From Ectothiorhodospira lacustris (GTDB lineage: Bacteria; Pseudomonadota; Gammaproteobacteria; Ectothiorhodospirales; Ectothiorhodospiraceae): a stretch of DNA of 64,000 bases. The notes beneath the pieces were generated by a model. The model was not told the origin of the DNA and searched no databases. It worked only from the letters and a program-made list of their open reading frames with translations. The stretch is from the NCBI RefSeq assembly GCF_022227845.1, contig NZ_JAJNQN010000003.1, positions 1 to 64,000 of the forward strand, written 5' to 3'. A program made the translations under genes and the position numbers. Below, piece after piece: positions 28,690 through 39,059 of this stretch (position 1 is its first letter; each line of letters opens with the position of its first letter).

Positions 28690-29381
28690 CACGAGATAGC
28701 CCCGAGCCGGGACGCGGCAGGGAGCCAGGGGAGGATCTGTTCCGGGTGATCGATGGCGGCATCGGCGCCCCAGGTGGTGGGCGCCTGGGTCTCATCGATA
28801 TAGCCGTAAAGGGCGATGAGGGTGTGGGTCCCGGCGGCGCGACCGGCCTGAATGTCCCGCTCTGCGTCACCCACGTAGAGGCACTGGGCTGGTCGGCAGG
28901 CGGCCTGTTCGCAGGCCAGCAGCATGGGCAGGGGGTGGGGCTTGCGCTGCGGCGTGGTGTCGCCGCTGATAACGGTGACGGCGCGCCGGTGCAGATTCAT
29001 GGCGCGGACCAGGGGATCGGTGAGCCAGGCCGGCTTGTTGGTGACGATGCCCCAGTTCAGCCCCAGGTTTTCAATGGCCTGGAGCAGGGCATCCATGCCC
29101 GGGAACAGGCGCGTCTCGTGACACAGGTGGTGTTCGGAATAGAGGATGAGGAAACGCTGCCTGAGGGTTTCGAACTGATCGCCTTGGGCGTCGGGAAAGG
29201 CCAGTCTGACCAGGGCCGCACCGCCGTGGGAGACCTGGTTGCGGACGACCTCAAAGGGCAGTGCGGGCACGCCCTGTTCCCGTTGCAGGGCGATCAGGGC
29301 GGCGTACATGTCGGGCGCGGTGTCCGCCAGGGTGCCGTCCAGGTCGAACAGCACGGTACGCAGGGGTTCGCGGCTGGGCAT
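28689..29381 (-). CDS. gph: Phosphoglycolate phosphatase (HAD family)
   Basis: A 230-aa HAD phosphatase with motif I VLFDLDGTLADTAPDMYAAL (nucleophile Asp), motif II TNKP and the motif III/IV region YVGDAERDIQAGRAAGTHT. It is expected to remove 2-phosphoglycolate made by RubisCO oxygenation or DNA repair, which fits an organism likely to fix CO2. The pairing gph after ubiG is conserved in many gammaproteobacteria. Starts 42 bp after ubiG and overlaps the membrane hydrolase gene by 1 base. Confidence 0.92.
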   Translation of the reverse strand: MPSREPLRTVLFDLDGTLADTAPDMYAALIALQREQGVPALPFEVVRNQVSHGGAALVRLAFPDAQGDQFETLRQRFLILYSEHHLCHETRLFPGMDALLQAIENLGLNWGIVTNKPAWLTDPLVRAMNLHRRAVTVISGDTTPQRKPHPLPMLLACEQAACRPAQCLYVGDAERDIQAGRAAGTHTLIALYGYIDETQAPTTWGADAAIDHPEQILPWLPAASRLGAIS

Positions 29382-29423
29382 GGGCTGGTGTTCCCGGTTG
29401 GGCTTGGGCTGGATTGCTTCGGC

Positions 29424-30137
29424 TTATGCCGTGCGGATGGCGTGGGCCAGATAGTTGACGTCCACGCCGGGACCCAGGCGGTAGGTGCCGGAAAGCAACT
29501 GGTAGTGCATCCCCATTAGTTCCTTCAGGGTCAGACCGGCCTCGCGCATCCACTGTTCCATCTCCGAGGGGCGGACGAAACGGGCGTATTCATGGGTGCC
29601 CTTGGGCAGCATGCGCATGAGGTATTCCGCGCCCAGGATGGCCATGGCAAAGGCCTGGGGGGTGCGGTTGAGAGTGGCGAAAAAGACATGACCACCGGGT
29701 TTGACCAGGCGGGCGCAGGCGTGGATCACGGAACCCGGGTCGGGGACGTGCTCCAGCATTTCCATACAGGTGACCACGTCGAAGGCGCCGGGCATGGTTT
29801 CCGCCAGCACCTCGGCGGAGGTCTGCCGGTAATCCACTTCCAGGCCGGATTCCAGCAGGTGCATGCGGGCCACGCCCAGACCGGCCTCGCTCATGTCGAT
29901 ACCGGTGACCTGGGCGCCGCGCTGGGCCATGGCTTCGGAGAGCAGGCCACCGCCGCAGCCCACGTCCAGGACCTTGAGTCCCTTGAGTCCGCCGCAGCCT
30001 TCGTCGACGTAGTCCAGGCGCAGGGGGTTGATCTCGTGCAGCGGGCGGCATTCACCGTTGGGGTCCCACCAGCGGTGGGCCATGTCACCAAACTTGGCGA
30101 TCTCGGTGGCGTCGACGTTGTGATGGGTCTCGGACAT
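29424..30137 (-). CDS. ubiG: Ubiquinone biosynthesis O-methyltransferase
   Basis: UbiG performs both O-methylation steps of ubiquinone synthesis with S-adenosylmethionine. The 237-aa protein has the family N-terminus DATEIAKFGDMAHRWWDPNG, the SAM motif VLDVGCGGGLLSEAMA and the post-motifs VTCMEMLEHVPDPGS and LVKPGGHVFFATLNRTPQAF. The quinone is needed for cyclic photosynthetic electron flow. It lies between mtaD and gph, the conserved order. Confidence 0.96.
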   Translation of the reverse strand: MSETHHNVDATEIAKFGDMAHRWWDPNGECRPLHEINPLRLDYVDEGCGGLKGLKVLDVGCGGGLLSEAMAQRGAQVTGIDMSEAGLGVARMHLLESGLEVDYRQTSAEVLAETMPGAFDVVTCMEMLEHVPDPGSVIHACARLVKPGGHVFFATLNRTPQAFAMAILGAEYLMRMLPKGTHEYARFVRPSEMEQWMREAGLTLKELMGMHYQLLSGTYRLGPGVDVNYLAHAIRTA

Positions 30138-30221
30138 GGGATATCGGTCTAGTGGGATGATGGGGCATTGTACTCACGGCGGCGATGTTTTATCCACACG
30201 GGCCTGCCCGCCGGCAACGGA

Positions 30222-31559
30222 TCATCCCGAGGTGGCCTGATGATCCGCCCGGGCGATCTTCTCCTGCCAATCCCCGATCCGCCGGTGCAGATCGGTTTCG
30301 TCAATGGTGGTGAGCTGCCGATCCCGTAGCAGGGGCCGTCCCGACACCCAGACATCACTCACCTGATGGCGGCCGCAGGCGTAGATCAGGTGGGACACCG
30401 GATCGTAGACCGGCCGACATTCCAGGTCCTCCATGAACACCGCGGTGATATCCGCATTCTTGCCGGGGACCAGCGAGCCGATCTCATCGGCCAGCCCCAG
30501 GGCGCGGGCACCATGGAGGGTGGCCATGCGCAGGGCGGTGTGGGCAGGCAGGGCCGCGGCGTTGCCACTGACTCCCTTGGCCAGCAGGGCGGCGGTACGC
30601 ATCTCGCCGAACATGTCCAGGTCATTGTTGCTGGCGGTGCCGTCAGTGCCCAGGGCCACGTTGACCCCGGCCTCCAGCAGGGCCTGTACCGGGCAGAAGC
30701 CGGAGGCCAGCTTGAGATTGGATTCGGGGCAATGGACCACGTGGGTGCCGGCCTGCGCCAGGTGAGCGATCTCCGCCGGTTCCAGCTGGGTCATGTGAAC
30801 GGCCATGAGATTGGCGCCGCTCAGGCCCAATCGGGCCAGCCGCTCCAGGGGGCGGACGCCGAAGCGGGCGGTGGCCTCGTTCACCTCGTGGGCGGTTTCA
30901 TGGACGTGCATGTGGATGGGCAGGTCCAGCTCATTGGCCAGGGTGACCAGCCGCTTCAGGGGTTCGTCGGAGACCGTGTAGGGGGCATGGGGGGCAAAGC
31001 AGAAGGAGAGCAGGGCATTGCCTTTATGGCGGTCATAGATCTCCAGGCCCTTGGCGATGTATTCGTCGCCGTTGGCGGCCCAGCTACTGGGGAAATCGAT
31101 GACGATGAGGCCGATGGCGGCTCGCAGCCCTGCCTGTGAGGCCACCTGGGCAGTGGTCTCCGGGAAGAAGTACATGTCATTGAAGCAGGTGGTGCCGCCG
31201 CGGAGCATCTCGGCGGCGGCCAGCAGGCTGCCGTCGCGGACGAAGTCCTCGCCCACGAAACGGCCTTCGGCAGGCCAGATGTGGTTCTGCAGCCAGTCCA
31301 TCAGGGGCAGGTCGTCGGCCAGGCCCCGCAGCAGGGTCATGGGGGAATGGGTATGGGCATTGATCAGGCCGGGGATGAGGGCATGCCGGCCCAGGTGCCG
31401 ATGGGTGTCGGCCTGGTAGCGTTGCTCCGCCTCCGAGGTGGGCAGCAGATCGAGGATGCGGCCCTCGTGGATGACCAGGGTATGGTGATCCAGGACCTGA
31501 TTGTCCGGTTCCACCGGGATGATCCAGCGGGCGGAGATCATTTTTTCGACGTTTTTCAT
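30222..31559 (-). CDS. mtaD: 5-methylthioadenosine/S-adenosylhomocysteine deaminase
   Basis: A 445-aa amidohydrolase of the TRZ/ATZ/MtaD group. Metal ligands and active-site residues are visible in [17 protein letters not shown], the [10 protein letters not shown] segment, [13 protein letters not shown] and the Asp of [17 protein letters not shown] deaminase makes methylthioinosine, which with a phosphorylase feeds MtnA; mtnA is divergent 102 bp away. ATG 31559 is chosen because the family starts near [18 protein letters not shown]; the open frame upstream runs across mtnA and is not coding. Confidence 0.92.
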   Translation of the reverse strand: MKNVEKMISARWIIPVEPDNQVLDHHTLVIHEGRILDLLPTSEAEQRYQADTHRHLGRHALIPGLINAHTHSPMTLLRGLADDLPLMDWLQNHIWPAEGRFVGEDFVRDGSLLAAAEMLRGGTTCFNDMYFFPETTAQVASQAGLRAAIGLIVIDFPSSWAANGDEYIAKGLEIYDRHKGNALLSFCFAPHAPYTVSDEPLKRLVTLANELDLPIHMHVHETAHEVNEATARFGVRPLERLARLGLSGANLMAVHMTQLEPAEIAHLAQAGTHVVHCPESNLKLASGFCPVQALLEAGVNVALGTDGTASNNDLDMFGEMRTAALLAKGVSGNAAALPAHTALRMATLHGARALGLADEIGSLVPGKNADITAVFMEDLECRPVYDPVSHLIYACGRHQVSDVWVSGRPLLRDRQLTTIDETDLHRRIGDWQEKIARADHQATSG

Positions 31560-31623
31560 GTCCGAAAAGATAACTTCACCCTGCAACGGCGGGCAAGCGG
31601 CACGTGGGTATTGATCCAGCGCA

Positions 31624-31653
31624 CTGGCAGCAAAAGCGTGCCGGACATACAAT
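31624..31653 (+). promoter_or_regulatory. Promoter of mtnA
   Basis: -35 CTGGCA (31624-31629, 4/6) and -10 TACAAT (31648-31653, 5/6) at 18-bp spacing. The -10 ends 8 bases before the mtnA ATG, so the transcript should have little or no leader. Confidence 0.5.
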
Positions 31654-31661
31654 CCCGCCCC

Positions 31662-32717
31662 ATGAACACACACTCCCACGACTCCATTCGTGCCGTGCAG
31701 TGGACCGGCACCCACCTGCGCCTGCTGGATCAGCGGCGTCTTCCCCATGAATCCGTCTATCTGGATATGGATACGGCCCCGGAAGCCGCCGTGGCCATCC
31801 GCGATATGGTGGTGCGCGGCGCCCCGGCCATCGGCGTGACGGCAGCCTATGCGGTGGTCCTGTCGGCCCGCCAGGCCTGGGCTCGTGATCCTTCCCGCTG
31901 GCGGGATGCCATGCAGGCGGACCTGCAGACCCTGGCTGCCTCCCGGCCCACCGCCGTGAACCTGTTCTGGGCCCTGGCCCACATGCGTCGCCTTATGGAC
32001 CGTCTGCCCGACGGCGTTGACCCTACCGCCGAGTTGCTGCTGGAGGCGGAGCGCATCCATCACGATGACATCGAAGGCAACCGTCATATGGGCGAGCTGG
32101 GTGCCGCCCTGATCGAGCCCGGTAAGGCCGTATTGACCCATTGCAATACCGGATCGCTGGCCACCGGCGGGTACGGCACCGCCCTGGGCGTGATACGCAG
32201 CGCCTATGCCAAGGGGCTGATTCCCCATGTCTACGCCGATGAAACCCGCCCCTGGCTGCAGGGTTCACGCCTGACCGCCTGGGAGCTGGTGCAGGACGGC
32301 ATTCCGGTGAGTCTGCTCTGCGAGGGCGCCGCCGCCAGTCTGATGCGGGAAGGCCGGGTGAGCTGGGTGATCGTGGGCGCGGACCGCATCGCCGCCAATG
32401 GGGATGCCGCCAACAAGATCGGTACCTACGGACTGGCCGTGCTGGCCCGCCACCATGGGGTGCGTTTCATGGTGGTGGCCCCCACCTCCACCATCGACAT
32501 GGACGCGGCCGACGGCAGCGCCATTCCCATCGAACAGCGGGGTGCCGAGGAGGTGCTGGAGCTGGCCGGGAAGCGAGTGGCGGCTGAAGGGGCGGGGGCC
32601 TGGAACCCGGCCTTTGACGCCACCCCCGCCGAGCTGATTGATGCCATCATCACCGAACGCGGCGTGGTGGAGCAGCCGAATCGGGAGAAGATGCAGGCAT
32701 TGATGGGCGGGTGTTAG
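31662..32717 (+). CDS. mtnA: S-methyl-5-thioribose-1-phosphate isomerase
   Basis: MtnA (EC 5.3.1.23) converts methylthioribose-1-phosphate to methylthioribulose-1-phosphate in methionine salvage. The 351-aa protein has [14 protein letters not shown], the catalytic-Cys segment [16 protein letters not shown] and the Asp segment [22 protein letters not shown] 31662 fits the family start; a much longer open frame upstream overlaps mtaD and is rejected. There is no clear ribosome site, in keeping with a leaderless transcript. It precedes gyrA by 196 bp. Confidence 0.94.
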   Translation: MNTHSHDSIRAVQWTGTHLRLLDQRRLPHESVYLDMDTAPEAAVAIRDMVVRGAPAIGVTAAYAVVLSARQAWARDPSRWRDAMQADLQTLAASRPTAVNLFWALAHMRRLMDRLPDGVDPTAELLLEAERIHHDDIEGNRHMGELGAALIEPGKAVLTHCNTGSLATGGYGTALGVIRSAYAKGLIPHVYADETRPWLQGSRLTAWELVQDGIPVSLLCEGAAASLMREGRVSWVIVGADRIAANGDAANKIGTYGLAVLARHHGVRFMVVAPTSTIDMDAADGSAIPIEQRGAEEVLELAGKRVAAEGAGAWNPAFDATPAELIDAIITERGVVEQPNREKMQALMGGC

Positions 32718-32821
32718 TTGCCGCGCCCATCCCGGCATGATTGCCCCGGTGTCGTTTCCTGTCGGCCCGGCCGAGCCTGGTCGATGTCGCCGGATTTCAG
32801 ACCTTGAACGAGAACGGGAAA

Positions 32822-32846
32822 GGGCCGGCAGACCACTAGCCGGCCC
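32822..32846 (+). other. Stem-loop downstream of mtnA
   Basis: GGGCCGGC and GCCGGCCC (32822-32829, 32839-32846) form a perfect 8-bp stem with a 9-base loop. It lacks a T tract, so termination would have to be weak or factor-dependent; it lies just upstream of the gyrA promoter. Confidence 0.45.
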
Positions 32847-32853
32847 GGCGTTG

Positions 32854-32862
32854 TGGTATGAT
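32854..32862 (+). promoter_or_regulatory. Extended -10 promoter of gyrA
   Basis: TGGTATGAT at 32854-32862 is a TGn-extended -10 (TATGAT, 5/6) with no good -35, typical of extended -10 promoters. The start near 32869 gives a leader of about 45 nt for gyrA. Confidence 0.55.
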
Positions 32863-32913
32863 CGCCCGCTTGTTCTGACCCATTTTCCGCCCATCATCAC
32901 GCCCAGAGACTGA

Positions 32914-35484
32914 ATGGCCGAATTCGCCAAAGAAATCCTCCCCGTCAATCTCGAAGACGAGATGCGCCAGTCCTATCTGGACTACGCGATGAGTGTCATC
33001 ATCGGGCGCGCCCTGCCCGACGTGCGGGACGGACTCAAGCCGGTTCACCGCCGTGTCCTCTTCGCCATGCGCGAGTTGGGCAATGACTGGAACAAGCCCT
33101 ACAAGAAATCCGCCCGCGTGGTGGGTGACGTGATCGGTAAATATCACCCCCATGGTGATTCCGCCGTCTACGACACCATCGTGCGCATGGCCCAGCCCTT
33201 CTCCATGCGGTACATGCTGGTGGACGGGCAGGGTAACTTCGGTTCCGTGGACGGCGATGCCCCGGCCGCCATGCGATACACCGAAGTCCGCATGGCCCGG
33301 ATTGCCCATGAAATGCTGGCGGATATCGACAAGGAAACCGTCGATTTCGTCGACAACTACGACGGCTCCGAGTCGGAACCCTCGGTCTTCCCCGCCCAGT
33401 TGCCCAACCTGCTGATCAACGGCTCGGCCGGTATCGCGGTGGGCATGGCCACCAACATCCCGCCCCATAACCTCAATGAGGTGGTGAACGCCTGCATTGC
33501 CCTGATCGATGATCCGGAGCTGGCCATCGACGGGCTGATGGAGCACCTGCCGGGGCCGGATTTCCCCACCGCCGGTACCATCAACGGCGATCGGGGCATC
33601 CATGAGGCCTACCGCACCGGCCGCGGCCGCATTTATGTGCGTGCCCGCACCGAGATCGAGACCGATGAACGCACCGGGCGCCAGTCCATCATCGTCACCG
33701 AGCTGCCCTACCAGGTGAACAAGGCCCGTCTGCTGGAGCGCATCGCCGAGCTGGTCAAGGAGAAGAAGCTCGAAGGCATCAGCGAGCTGCGGGACGAGTC
33801 CGACAAGGACGGCATGCGCATGGTAGTGGAACTCAAGCGCGGCGAAGTCCCCGAGGTGATCATCAACAACCTCTACCAGCACACCCAGATGCAGAACGTG
33901 TTCGGCATCAACATGGTAGCCCTGGTGGATGGTCAGCCCCGTCTGCTGAACCTCAAGCAGATCCTGGAGGCCTTCCTGAGCCACCGCCGCGAGGTGGTCA
34001 CCCGGCGCACCATTTATGATCTGCGCAAGGCCCGTGAACGGGCCCATGTGCTGGAAGGCCTGGCGGTAGCACTGGCCAATATCGACGAGGTCATTGCCCT
34101 CATCAAGGCCTCCGGTAGCCCCGCCGAAGCCAGGGAAGGGCTGCTGGCCCGGGCCTGGCATCCGGGTGCGGTGACCGGCATGCTGGAACGCGCCGGTGCC
34201 CTGGCTTCCCGTCCTGAGGATTTGGCCTTCGAGCTTGGCTTCAAGGACGACGGCTACCATCTGTCCGAGGCCCAGGCCCAGGCCATCCTGGACCTGCGTC
34301 TGCACCGCCTGACCGGGCTGGAGCAGGACAAGATCGTCGCCGAATATCGGGAACTGCTGGATCGCATCCATTACCTGCTGGAGATCCTCGGCAGCCCGGA
34401 CCGTCTGATGTCGGTGATCCGCGAAGAACTGGAGGCGATCCGTGAGCAGTACGGGGATACCCGCCGCACCGAGATCCTGAGCACCCAGCTCGACCTGACT
34501 CTGGAAGACCTGATCACCGAGGAAGACGTGGTGGTCACCCTTTCCCATGCCGGTTACGCCAAGTATCAGCCCCTGAGTGCCTATCGTGCCCAGCGCCGGG
34601 GCGGCAGGGGCAAGACCGCCACCACCTTCCGCGAGGAGGACTTCGTGGATCGTCTGGTGGTGGCCAACACCCATGACACCATCCTGTGCTTCTCCAGTCG
34701 CGGCAAGGCCTACTGGCTCAAGGTCTATGAATTGCCTCTGGGCAGCCGCATCGCCCGGGGCCGCCCCATGGTCAATCTGCTGCCCCTGGAAGAAGGGGAG
34801 CGGATCAACGCCATCCTGCCGGTGCGCGAGTACCGTGAGGATGTCTACGTCTTCATGGCCACCAGCGAAGGTGTGGTGAAAAAGACCCCGCTGGTGGACT
34901 TCTCCCGGCCCCGTTCCAACGGCATCATCGCCGTGGGCCTGCGGGATGGGGACTGGCTGGTGGACGTGAAGATCACCGATGGCCAAAAGGACGTCATGCT
35001 GCTCACCTCCGCCGGCAAGGCCATCCGCTTCAACGAGGATTCCGTCCGTGCCATGGGGCGGACCGCCAGCGGTGTGCGTGGTGTGAAGCTTGCTGAGGAC
35101 CAGCAGGTGATTTCCTTGATCATCGTCGATCAGGGCACCATCCTGGTGGCCACCGAGAACGGCTACGGCAAGCGCACCCCGCCCGAAGATTTCCCGCTCC
35201 ACGGCCGTGGTGGTCAGGGCGTAATCGCCATCCAGACCGGCGGCCGCAACGGCAACGTGGTCGGCGCGACCCTGGTGGGTGATGAGGACGAGGTCATGCT
35301 CATTACCAACGGCGGCACGCTGGTGCGGACCCCTGTGGCCGAGATCTCCGTGCTGGGCCGCAACACCCAGGGCGTGAGACTCATCCGTCTGTCCGATGAC
35401 GAGAAACTGGTGGAACTGGCGCGGGTGGAAGGTCTCAATGGGGAAGGCGAGGATGAGGCCGCGCCCGAGGACGCCGATGTCTGA
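32914..35484 (+). CDS. gyrA: DNA gyrase subunit A
   Basis: GyrA carries the DNA cleavage-rejoining activity of the A2B2 gyrase that introduces negative supercoils. The 856-aa protein starts with [20 protein letters not shown], has [19 protein letters not shown], the catalytic Tyr in [10 protein letters not shown] and six C-terminal beta-propeller repeats (from about residue 530), including the GyrA-box region QRRGGRGK. The quinolone-determining region is the sensitive type, [10 protein letters not shown] with Ser83 and Asp87 in E. coli numbering. The tail is acidic ([13 protein letters not shown]). Confidence 0.98.
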   Translation: MAEFAKEILPVNLEDEMRQSYLDYAMSVIIGRALPDVRDGLKPVHRRVLFAMRELGNDWNKPYKKSARVVGDVIGKYHPHGDSAVYDTIVRMAQPFSMRYMLVDGQGNFGSVDGDAPAAMRYTEVRMARIAHEMLADIDKETVDFVDNYDGSESEPSVFPAQLPNLLINGSAGIAVGMATNIPPHNLNEVVNACIALIDDPELAIDGLMEHLPGPDFPTAGTINGDRGIHEAYRTGRGRIYVRARTEIETDERTGRQSIIVTELPYQVNKARLLERIAELVKEKKLEGISELRDESDKDGMRMVVELKRGEVPEVIINNLYQHTQMQNVFGINMVALVDGQPRLLNLKQILEAFLSHRREVVTRRTIYDLRKARERAHVLEGLAVALANIDEVIALIKASGSPAEAREGLLARAWHPGAVTGMLERAGALASRPEDLAFELGFKDDGYHLSEAQAQAILDLRLHRLTGLEQDKIVAEYRELLDRIHYLLEILGSPDRLMSVIREELEAIREQYGDTRRTEILSTQLDLTLEDLITEEDVVVTLSHAGYAKYQPLSAYRAQRRGGRGKTATTFREEDFVDRLVVANTHDTILCFSSRGKAYWLKVYELPLGSRIARGRPMVNLLPLEEGERINAILPVREYREDVYVFMATSEGVVKKTPLVDFSRPRSNGIIAVGLRDGDWLVDVKITDGQKDVMLLTSAGKAIRFNEDSVRAMGRTASGVRGVKLAEDQQVISLIIVDQGTILVATENGYGKRTPPEDFPLHGRGGQGVIAIQTGGRNGNVVGATLVGDEDEVMLITNGGTLVRTPVAEISVLGRNTQGVRLIRLSDDEKLVELARVEGLNGEGEDEAAPEDADV

Positions 35485-35511
35485 GCCTGGTAAAACTCAA
35501 GAAACATGATG

Positions 35512-35536
35512 CAGGGGCGGCCCTTGGCCGCTCCTG
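35512..35536 (+). other. Stem-loop after gyrA
   Basis: CAGGGGCGGCC and GGCCGCTCCTG pair over 11 bp (one G-U) around a CTT loop. It is 28 bases after the gyrA stop and has no T tract; it may stabilise the gyrA 3' end or act as a weak terminator before serC. Confidence 0.5.
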
Positions 35537-35606
35537 TGGTGAGTGCCGCCCCCCATCCGGGCGCCGGCACCCTGCATTCTGTTGTGATCCAACCCTGGAG
35601 CAAACC

Positions 35607-36689
35607 ATGACACGTGTCTATAACTTCAGCGCCGGCCCCGCCGTGTTGCCCGAGCCGGTGCTGGAACGCGCCCGCGAAGAAATGCTCGACTGGAACGGCA
35701 CCGGCATGTCGGTGATGGAAATGAGTCACCGTGGCAAGGCCTTTGTCTCCATTGCCGCCCAGGCGGAACAGGATTTGCGGGATCTGCTGCAGATCCCCGC
35801 CAATTACAAAGTGCTGTTTCTGCAGGGGGGGGCCACCGGACAGTTCGCCGCCATTCCCATGAACCTGTTACGGGGCAAGACCCGGGTGGATTACGTGAAC
35901 ACCGGCGCCTGGTCCAAGAAGGCCATCTCCGAGGCCAAAAAATATGCGGACGTGAGCGTGGTGGCCACCGCCGCCGACAGCCACTTCTCCACCATCCCGG
36001 CCTTCGAGACCTGGCAGCGCAGCAGCGATGCCGCTTATCTGCACTACACCCCCAACGAGACCATCGGCGGGGTGGAGTTCCACTGGATCCCCGAGACCGG
36101 CGACGTGCCCCTGGTGGCCGACATGTCCTCCAACATCCTGTCCGGCCCCCTGGATGTCTCCCGCTTCGGCCTCATCTACGCCGGCGCCCAGAAGAACATC
36201 GGTCCTGCCGGTCTCACCCTGGTGATCGTGCGTGAAGACCTGTTGGGTGAGGCGTTGCCCTCCACCCCCAGCATCTTCGACTACCAGGTGCAGGCGGAAG
36301 CCGAGTCCATGTCCAACACGCCGCCCACCTATGCCTGGTACCTGGCCGGACTGGTATTCCAGTGGCTCAAGGAGATCGGTGGTCTGAAGGTGATGGACGA
36401 GATCAATCGTCGCAAGGCCGAGAAGCTCTACAAGGCCATCGACAACTCCGCCTTCTACACCAATCCGGTGGACGTGGCCGCCCGTTCCCGCATGAACGTG
36501 CCCTTCACCCTGGCGGATCCCGATCTGGACGGCCTGTTCCTCAAAGAGGCCGAGCAAGCGGGGCTGACCACCCTCAAGGGCCACCGCTCCGTGGGTGGCA
36601 TGCGTGCCAGCATCTACAATGCCATGCCCGAGGCCGGTGTCGATGCCCTGGTGGAATTCATGGTGGACTTTGAACAGCGCAAGGCCTGA
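35607..36689 (+). CDS. serC: Phosphoserine aminotransferase
   Basis: SerC (EC 2.6.1.52) makes phosphoserine from 3-phosphohydroxypyruvate and glutamate. The 360-aa class V aminotransferase begins [18 protein letters not shown], has [26 protein letters not shown] and the PLP-lysine region [14 protein letters not shown]. It ends 1 bp before serA, so the two enzymes of serine synthesis are made together. Confidence 0.97.
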   Translation: MTRVYNFSAGPAVLPEPVLERAREEMLDWNGTGMSVMEMSHRGKAFVSIAAQAEQDLRDLLQIPANYKVLFLQGGATGQFAAIPMNLLRGKTRVDYVNTGAWSKKAISEAKKYADVSVVATAADSHFSTIPAFETWQRSSDAAYLHYTPNETIGGVEFHWIPETGDVPLVADMSSNILSGPLDVSRFGLIYAGAQKNIGPAGLTLVIVREDLLGEALPSTPSIFDYQVQAEAESMSNTPPTYAWYLAGLVFQWLKEIGGLKVMDEINRRKAEKLYKAIDNSAFYTNPVDVAARSRMNVPFTLADPDLDGLFLKEAEQAGLTTLKGHRSVGGMRASIYNAMPEAGVDALVEFMVDFEQRKA

Positions 36690-36690
36690 C

Positions 36691-37854
36691 ATGTACAAGA
36701 TCCTCACCCTGAACAACATCTCCCCCAAGGGCCTGGACCGGTTCGGCCATGAGCGCTACGAAGTGGCCTCCGAGATCAGTCAGCCCGACGCCGTCATGGT
36801 GCGTTCCTTCAACATGCACCCGATGGAGATCCCCGCCGGTCTCAAGGCCGTGGGCCGGGCCGGTGCGGGGGTGAACAATATCCCCCTGGAGGCCATGACC
36901 GAGCGGGGCGTGGCGGTCTTCAATGCCCCCGGTGCCAATGCCAACGCGGTGAAGGAACTGGTGCTGGCGGGCATGCTGCTGGCGGCCCGCAACATCTGCC
37001 AGGCCTGGGACTACACCCGCAATCTGGCCGGGGATGACGAGACCCTGCACAAGCAGGTGGAGGCGGGCAAGAAGCAGTTCAGCGGCTTCGAATTGCCGGG
37101 CCGGACCCTGGGCGTGGTGGGTCTGGGGGCCATCGGGGTGCTGGTGGCCAACGCCGCCCGCGCCCTGGGCATGAACGTCATCGGCTTTGACCCGCACATC
37201 ACCGTGCGCGCTGCCTGGCAGCTGGACGCCGGCGTGCAGCAGGCCCTGAGTGTGGATGACCTGCTCGCCCGCTGCGACATGGTGACCTTCCACGTCCCCT
37301 TGAACAACCATACTCGCCACCTGCTGAACCGGGAGCGGCTCCACGCCATGAAGGATGGGGCCGTGGTCCTGAACTTCGCCCGTGAAGGCATCGTGGACGA
37401 GGTTGCCGTGCTGGAGGCCCTGGAGGCGGGCAAGCTGCGCAGCTATGTGTGCGATTTCCCCAGCAACACCCTCATGGGCAAGGCCGGGGTGATTGCGCTG
37501 CCGCACCTGGGGGCTTCCACCCTGGAGGCAGAGGAGAACTGCGCCGTCATGGTGGCGGACCAGTTGCGCGAGTACCTGGAACACGGCAATGTGCGCAATT
37601 CCGTGAACCTGCCGGAGGTGGTGCTGCCTCGGGCCGGCAGGGCCCGCTTGGCGGTCATCAACCGCAATCTGCCGGACATGGTGGGCCAGATCTCCCATGT
37701 GCTGGGGCAGAACAACATCAATATCGTCCACATGGTGAATGAATCCCGCGCCGGGGTTGCCTACAATCTCATAGACGTGGAAGACGAGATCGGTGAAGAA
37801 GCGGCCCGTGCCATCGCGGGCATTGACGGCGTGTTGCGGGTCCGCGTCCTGTAA
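36691..37854 (+). CDS. serA: D-3-phosphoglycerate dehydrogenase (short form with ACT domain)
   Basis: SerA oxidises 3-phosphoglycerate to 3-phosphohydroxypyruvate. The 387-aa protein has the NAD-binding motif TLGVVGLGAIGVLVANAA, the catalytic set in VLNFAREGIVDE (Arg), LPHLGASTLEAEEN (Glu/His) and a C-terminal ACT domain (about 315-387) beginning LAVINRNLPDMVGQISHVLG, a candidate serine-feedback site. The first 20 residues before the substrate domain are shorter than in E. coli SerA. ATG 36691 directly follows the serC stop; the open frame upstream overlaps serC. Confidence 0.93.
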   Translation: MYKILTLNNISPKGLDRFGHERYEVASEISQPDAVMVRSFNMHPMEIPAGLKAVGRAGAGVNNIPLEAMTERGVAVFNAPGANANAVKELVLAGMLLAARNICQAWDYTRNLAGDDETLHKQVEAGKKQFSGFELPGRTLGVVGLGAIGVLVANAARALGMNVIGFDPHITVRAAWQLDAGVQQALSVDDLLARCDMVTFHVPLNNHTRHLLNRERLHAMKDGAVVLNFAREGIVDEVAVLEALEAGKLRSYVCDFPSNTLMGKAGVIALPHLGASTLEAEENCAVMVADQLREYLEHGNVRNSVNLPEVVLPRAGRARLAVINRNLPDMVGQISHVLGQNNINIVHMVNESRAGVAYNLIDVEDEIGEEAARAIAGIDGVLRVRVL

Positions 37855-37883
37855 CAGGTCCCACGAGTAGAACGGGTCAAGAC

Positions 37884-38975
37884 ATGAGTGGTCAGGACGG
37901 GGAGACGCTGGACGGTATTCGCCGGCGTATCGATGCGCTGGACGATGAGATCATGCGTCTGATCAGTGAGCGGGCCGACTGCGCCCAGGAAGTGGCCCGC
38001 ATCAAGCGGGCCGCCGACCCCCGGGCGGAGTTCTACCGTCCGGAGCGGGAGGCCCAGGTGTTGCGCCGGATTCAGGCGGCCAATCCCGGCCCCCTGAACA
38101 GTGAGGAAATGGCCCGTCTGTTTCGGGAGATCATGTCCGCCTGCCTGGCCCTGGAACAGCAGTTGTCCATTGCCTTCCTGGGGCCGGAGGGGACCTTCAC
38201 CCAGGCCGCCGCCCTCAAGCATTTCGGGCATTCGGTCAACACCGTGCCCATGAATGCCATTGATGAGGTATTCCGGGAGGTGGAATCCGGCAGTGCCCAC
38301 TACGGGGTGGTGCCGGTGGAGAACTCCACGGAAGGGGTGGTGACGCACACCCTGGACCGCTTCATGCAGTCACCCCTGAGCATCTGCGGTGAGGTGGAAC
38401 TGAGGATCCATCACCATCTGCTGTCCGTTGTCGGCGAACTGCCCCAGGTGGAGCGGATCTATTCCCATCAGCAGTCCCTGGCCCAGTGCCGGGAGTGGCT
38501 GGATGCCCGTTTGCCCCATGCCGAGCGGTTGCCCGTGAGCAGTAACGCCGATGCGGCCCGGCGGGCGGCCAGAGAGCCGGGGGCCGCGGCCATTGCCAGT
38601 GAGGCGGCGGCGGAACTCTACGGTCTTAACGTGCTGGCGGCCAATATCGAGGATTCGCCGGACAACACCACACGGTTCCTGGTGATCGGCCCCCGTTCCA
38701 GTGGCCCCTCCGGCAATGACAAGACCTCGCTGCTGATATCGGCTCGCAACCGTCCGGGCTCGCTCCACGGCCTGCTCTCACCCTTTGCCGACAACGATGT
38801 GAGCCTGACCCGGATCGAGTCCCGACCTTCTCATTGCGTGAACTGGGAATACGTCTTTTTCATGGACATCGAGGGTCATGCCCAGAATGCCCACGTGGCC
38901 AAGGCCCTGGTGGAACTGAAGCAGGAAGCGGAACTGGTCAAGGTGCTGGGTTCCTACCCCAAGGCCGTCCTGTAG
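37884..38975 (+). CDS. pheA: Bifunctional chorismate mutase/prephenate dehydratase (P-protein)
   Basis: A 363-aa P-protein: AroQ-type chorismate mutase (about 8-92, RRRIDALDDEIMRLISERADC), prephenate dehydratase (about 95-275, IAFLGPEGTFTQAAALKHFG and the TRFLVIG motif with Thr-Arg-Phe) and a C-terminal ACT domain (about 288-363, including ESRP for phenylalanine feedback). It directs chorismate to phenylpyruvate, with the hisC-like aminotransferase downstream available for the last step. Confidence 0.97.
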   Translation: MSGQDGETLDGIRRRIDALDDEIMRLISERADCAQEVARIKRAADPRAEFYRPEREAQVLRRIQAANPGPLNSEEMARLFREIMSACLALEQQLSIAFLGPEGTFTQAAALKHFGHSVNTVPMNAIDEVFREVESGSAHYGVVPVENSTEGVVTHTLDRFMQSPLSICGEVELRIHHHLLSVVGELPQVERIYSHQQSLAQCREWLDARLPHAERLPVSSNADAARRAAREPGAAAIASEAAAELYGLNVLAANIEDSPDNTTRFLVIGPRSSGPSGNDKTSLLISARNRPGSLHGLLSPFADNDVSLTRIESRPSHCVNWEYVFFMDIEGHAQNAHVAKALVELKQEAELVKVLGSYPKAVL

Positions 38976-39059
38976 GTCCCGTATTCGGGAGTCGGAAGCA
39001 CATCATTCCACGGCCGGTTAATCTTGTGACGGCCGCCAAGAATCAACTCCGGAGACAAC

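Noticed and set aside
32836-35202. Long open frame antisense to gyrA (788 codons)
   Set aside because: The opposite strand is unmistakable GyrA. High GC at third codon positions leaves long open antisense frames; the translation has no domain signature.
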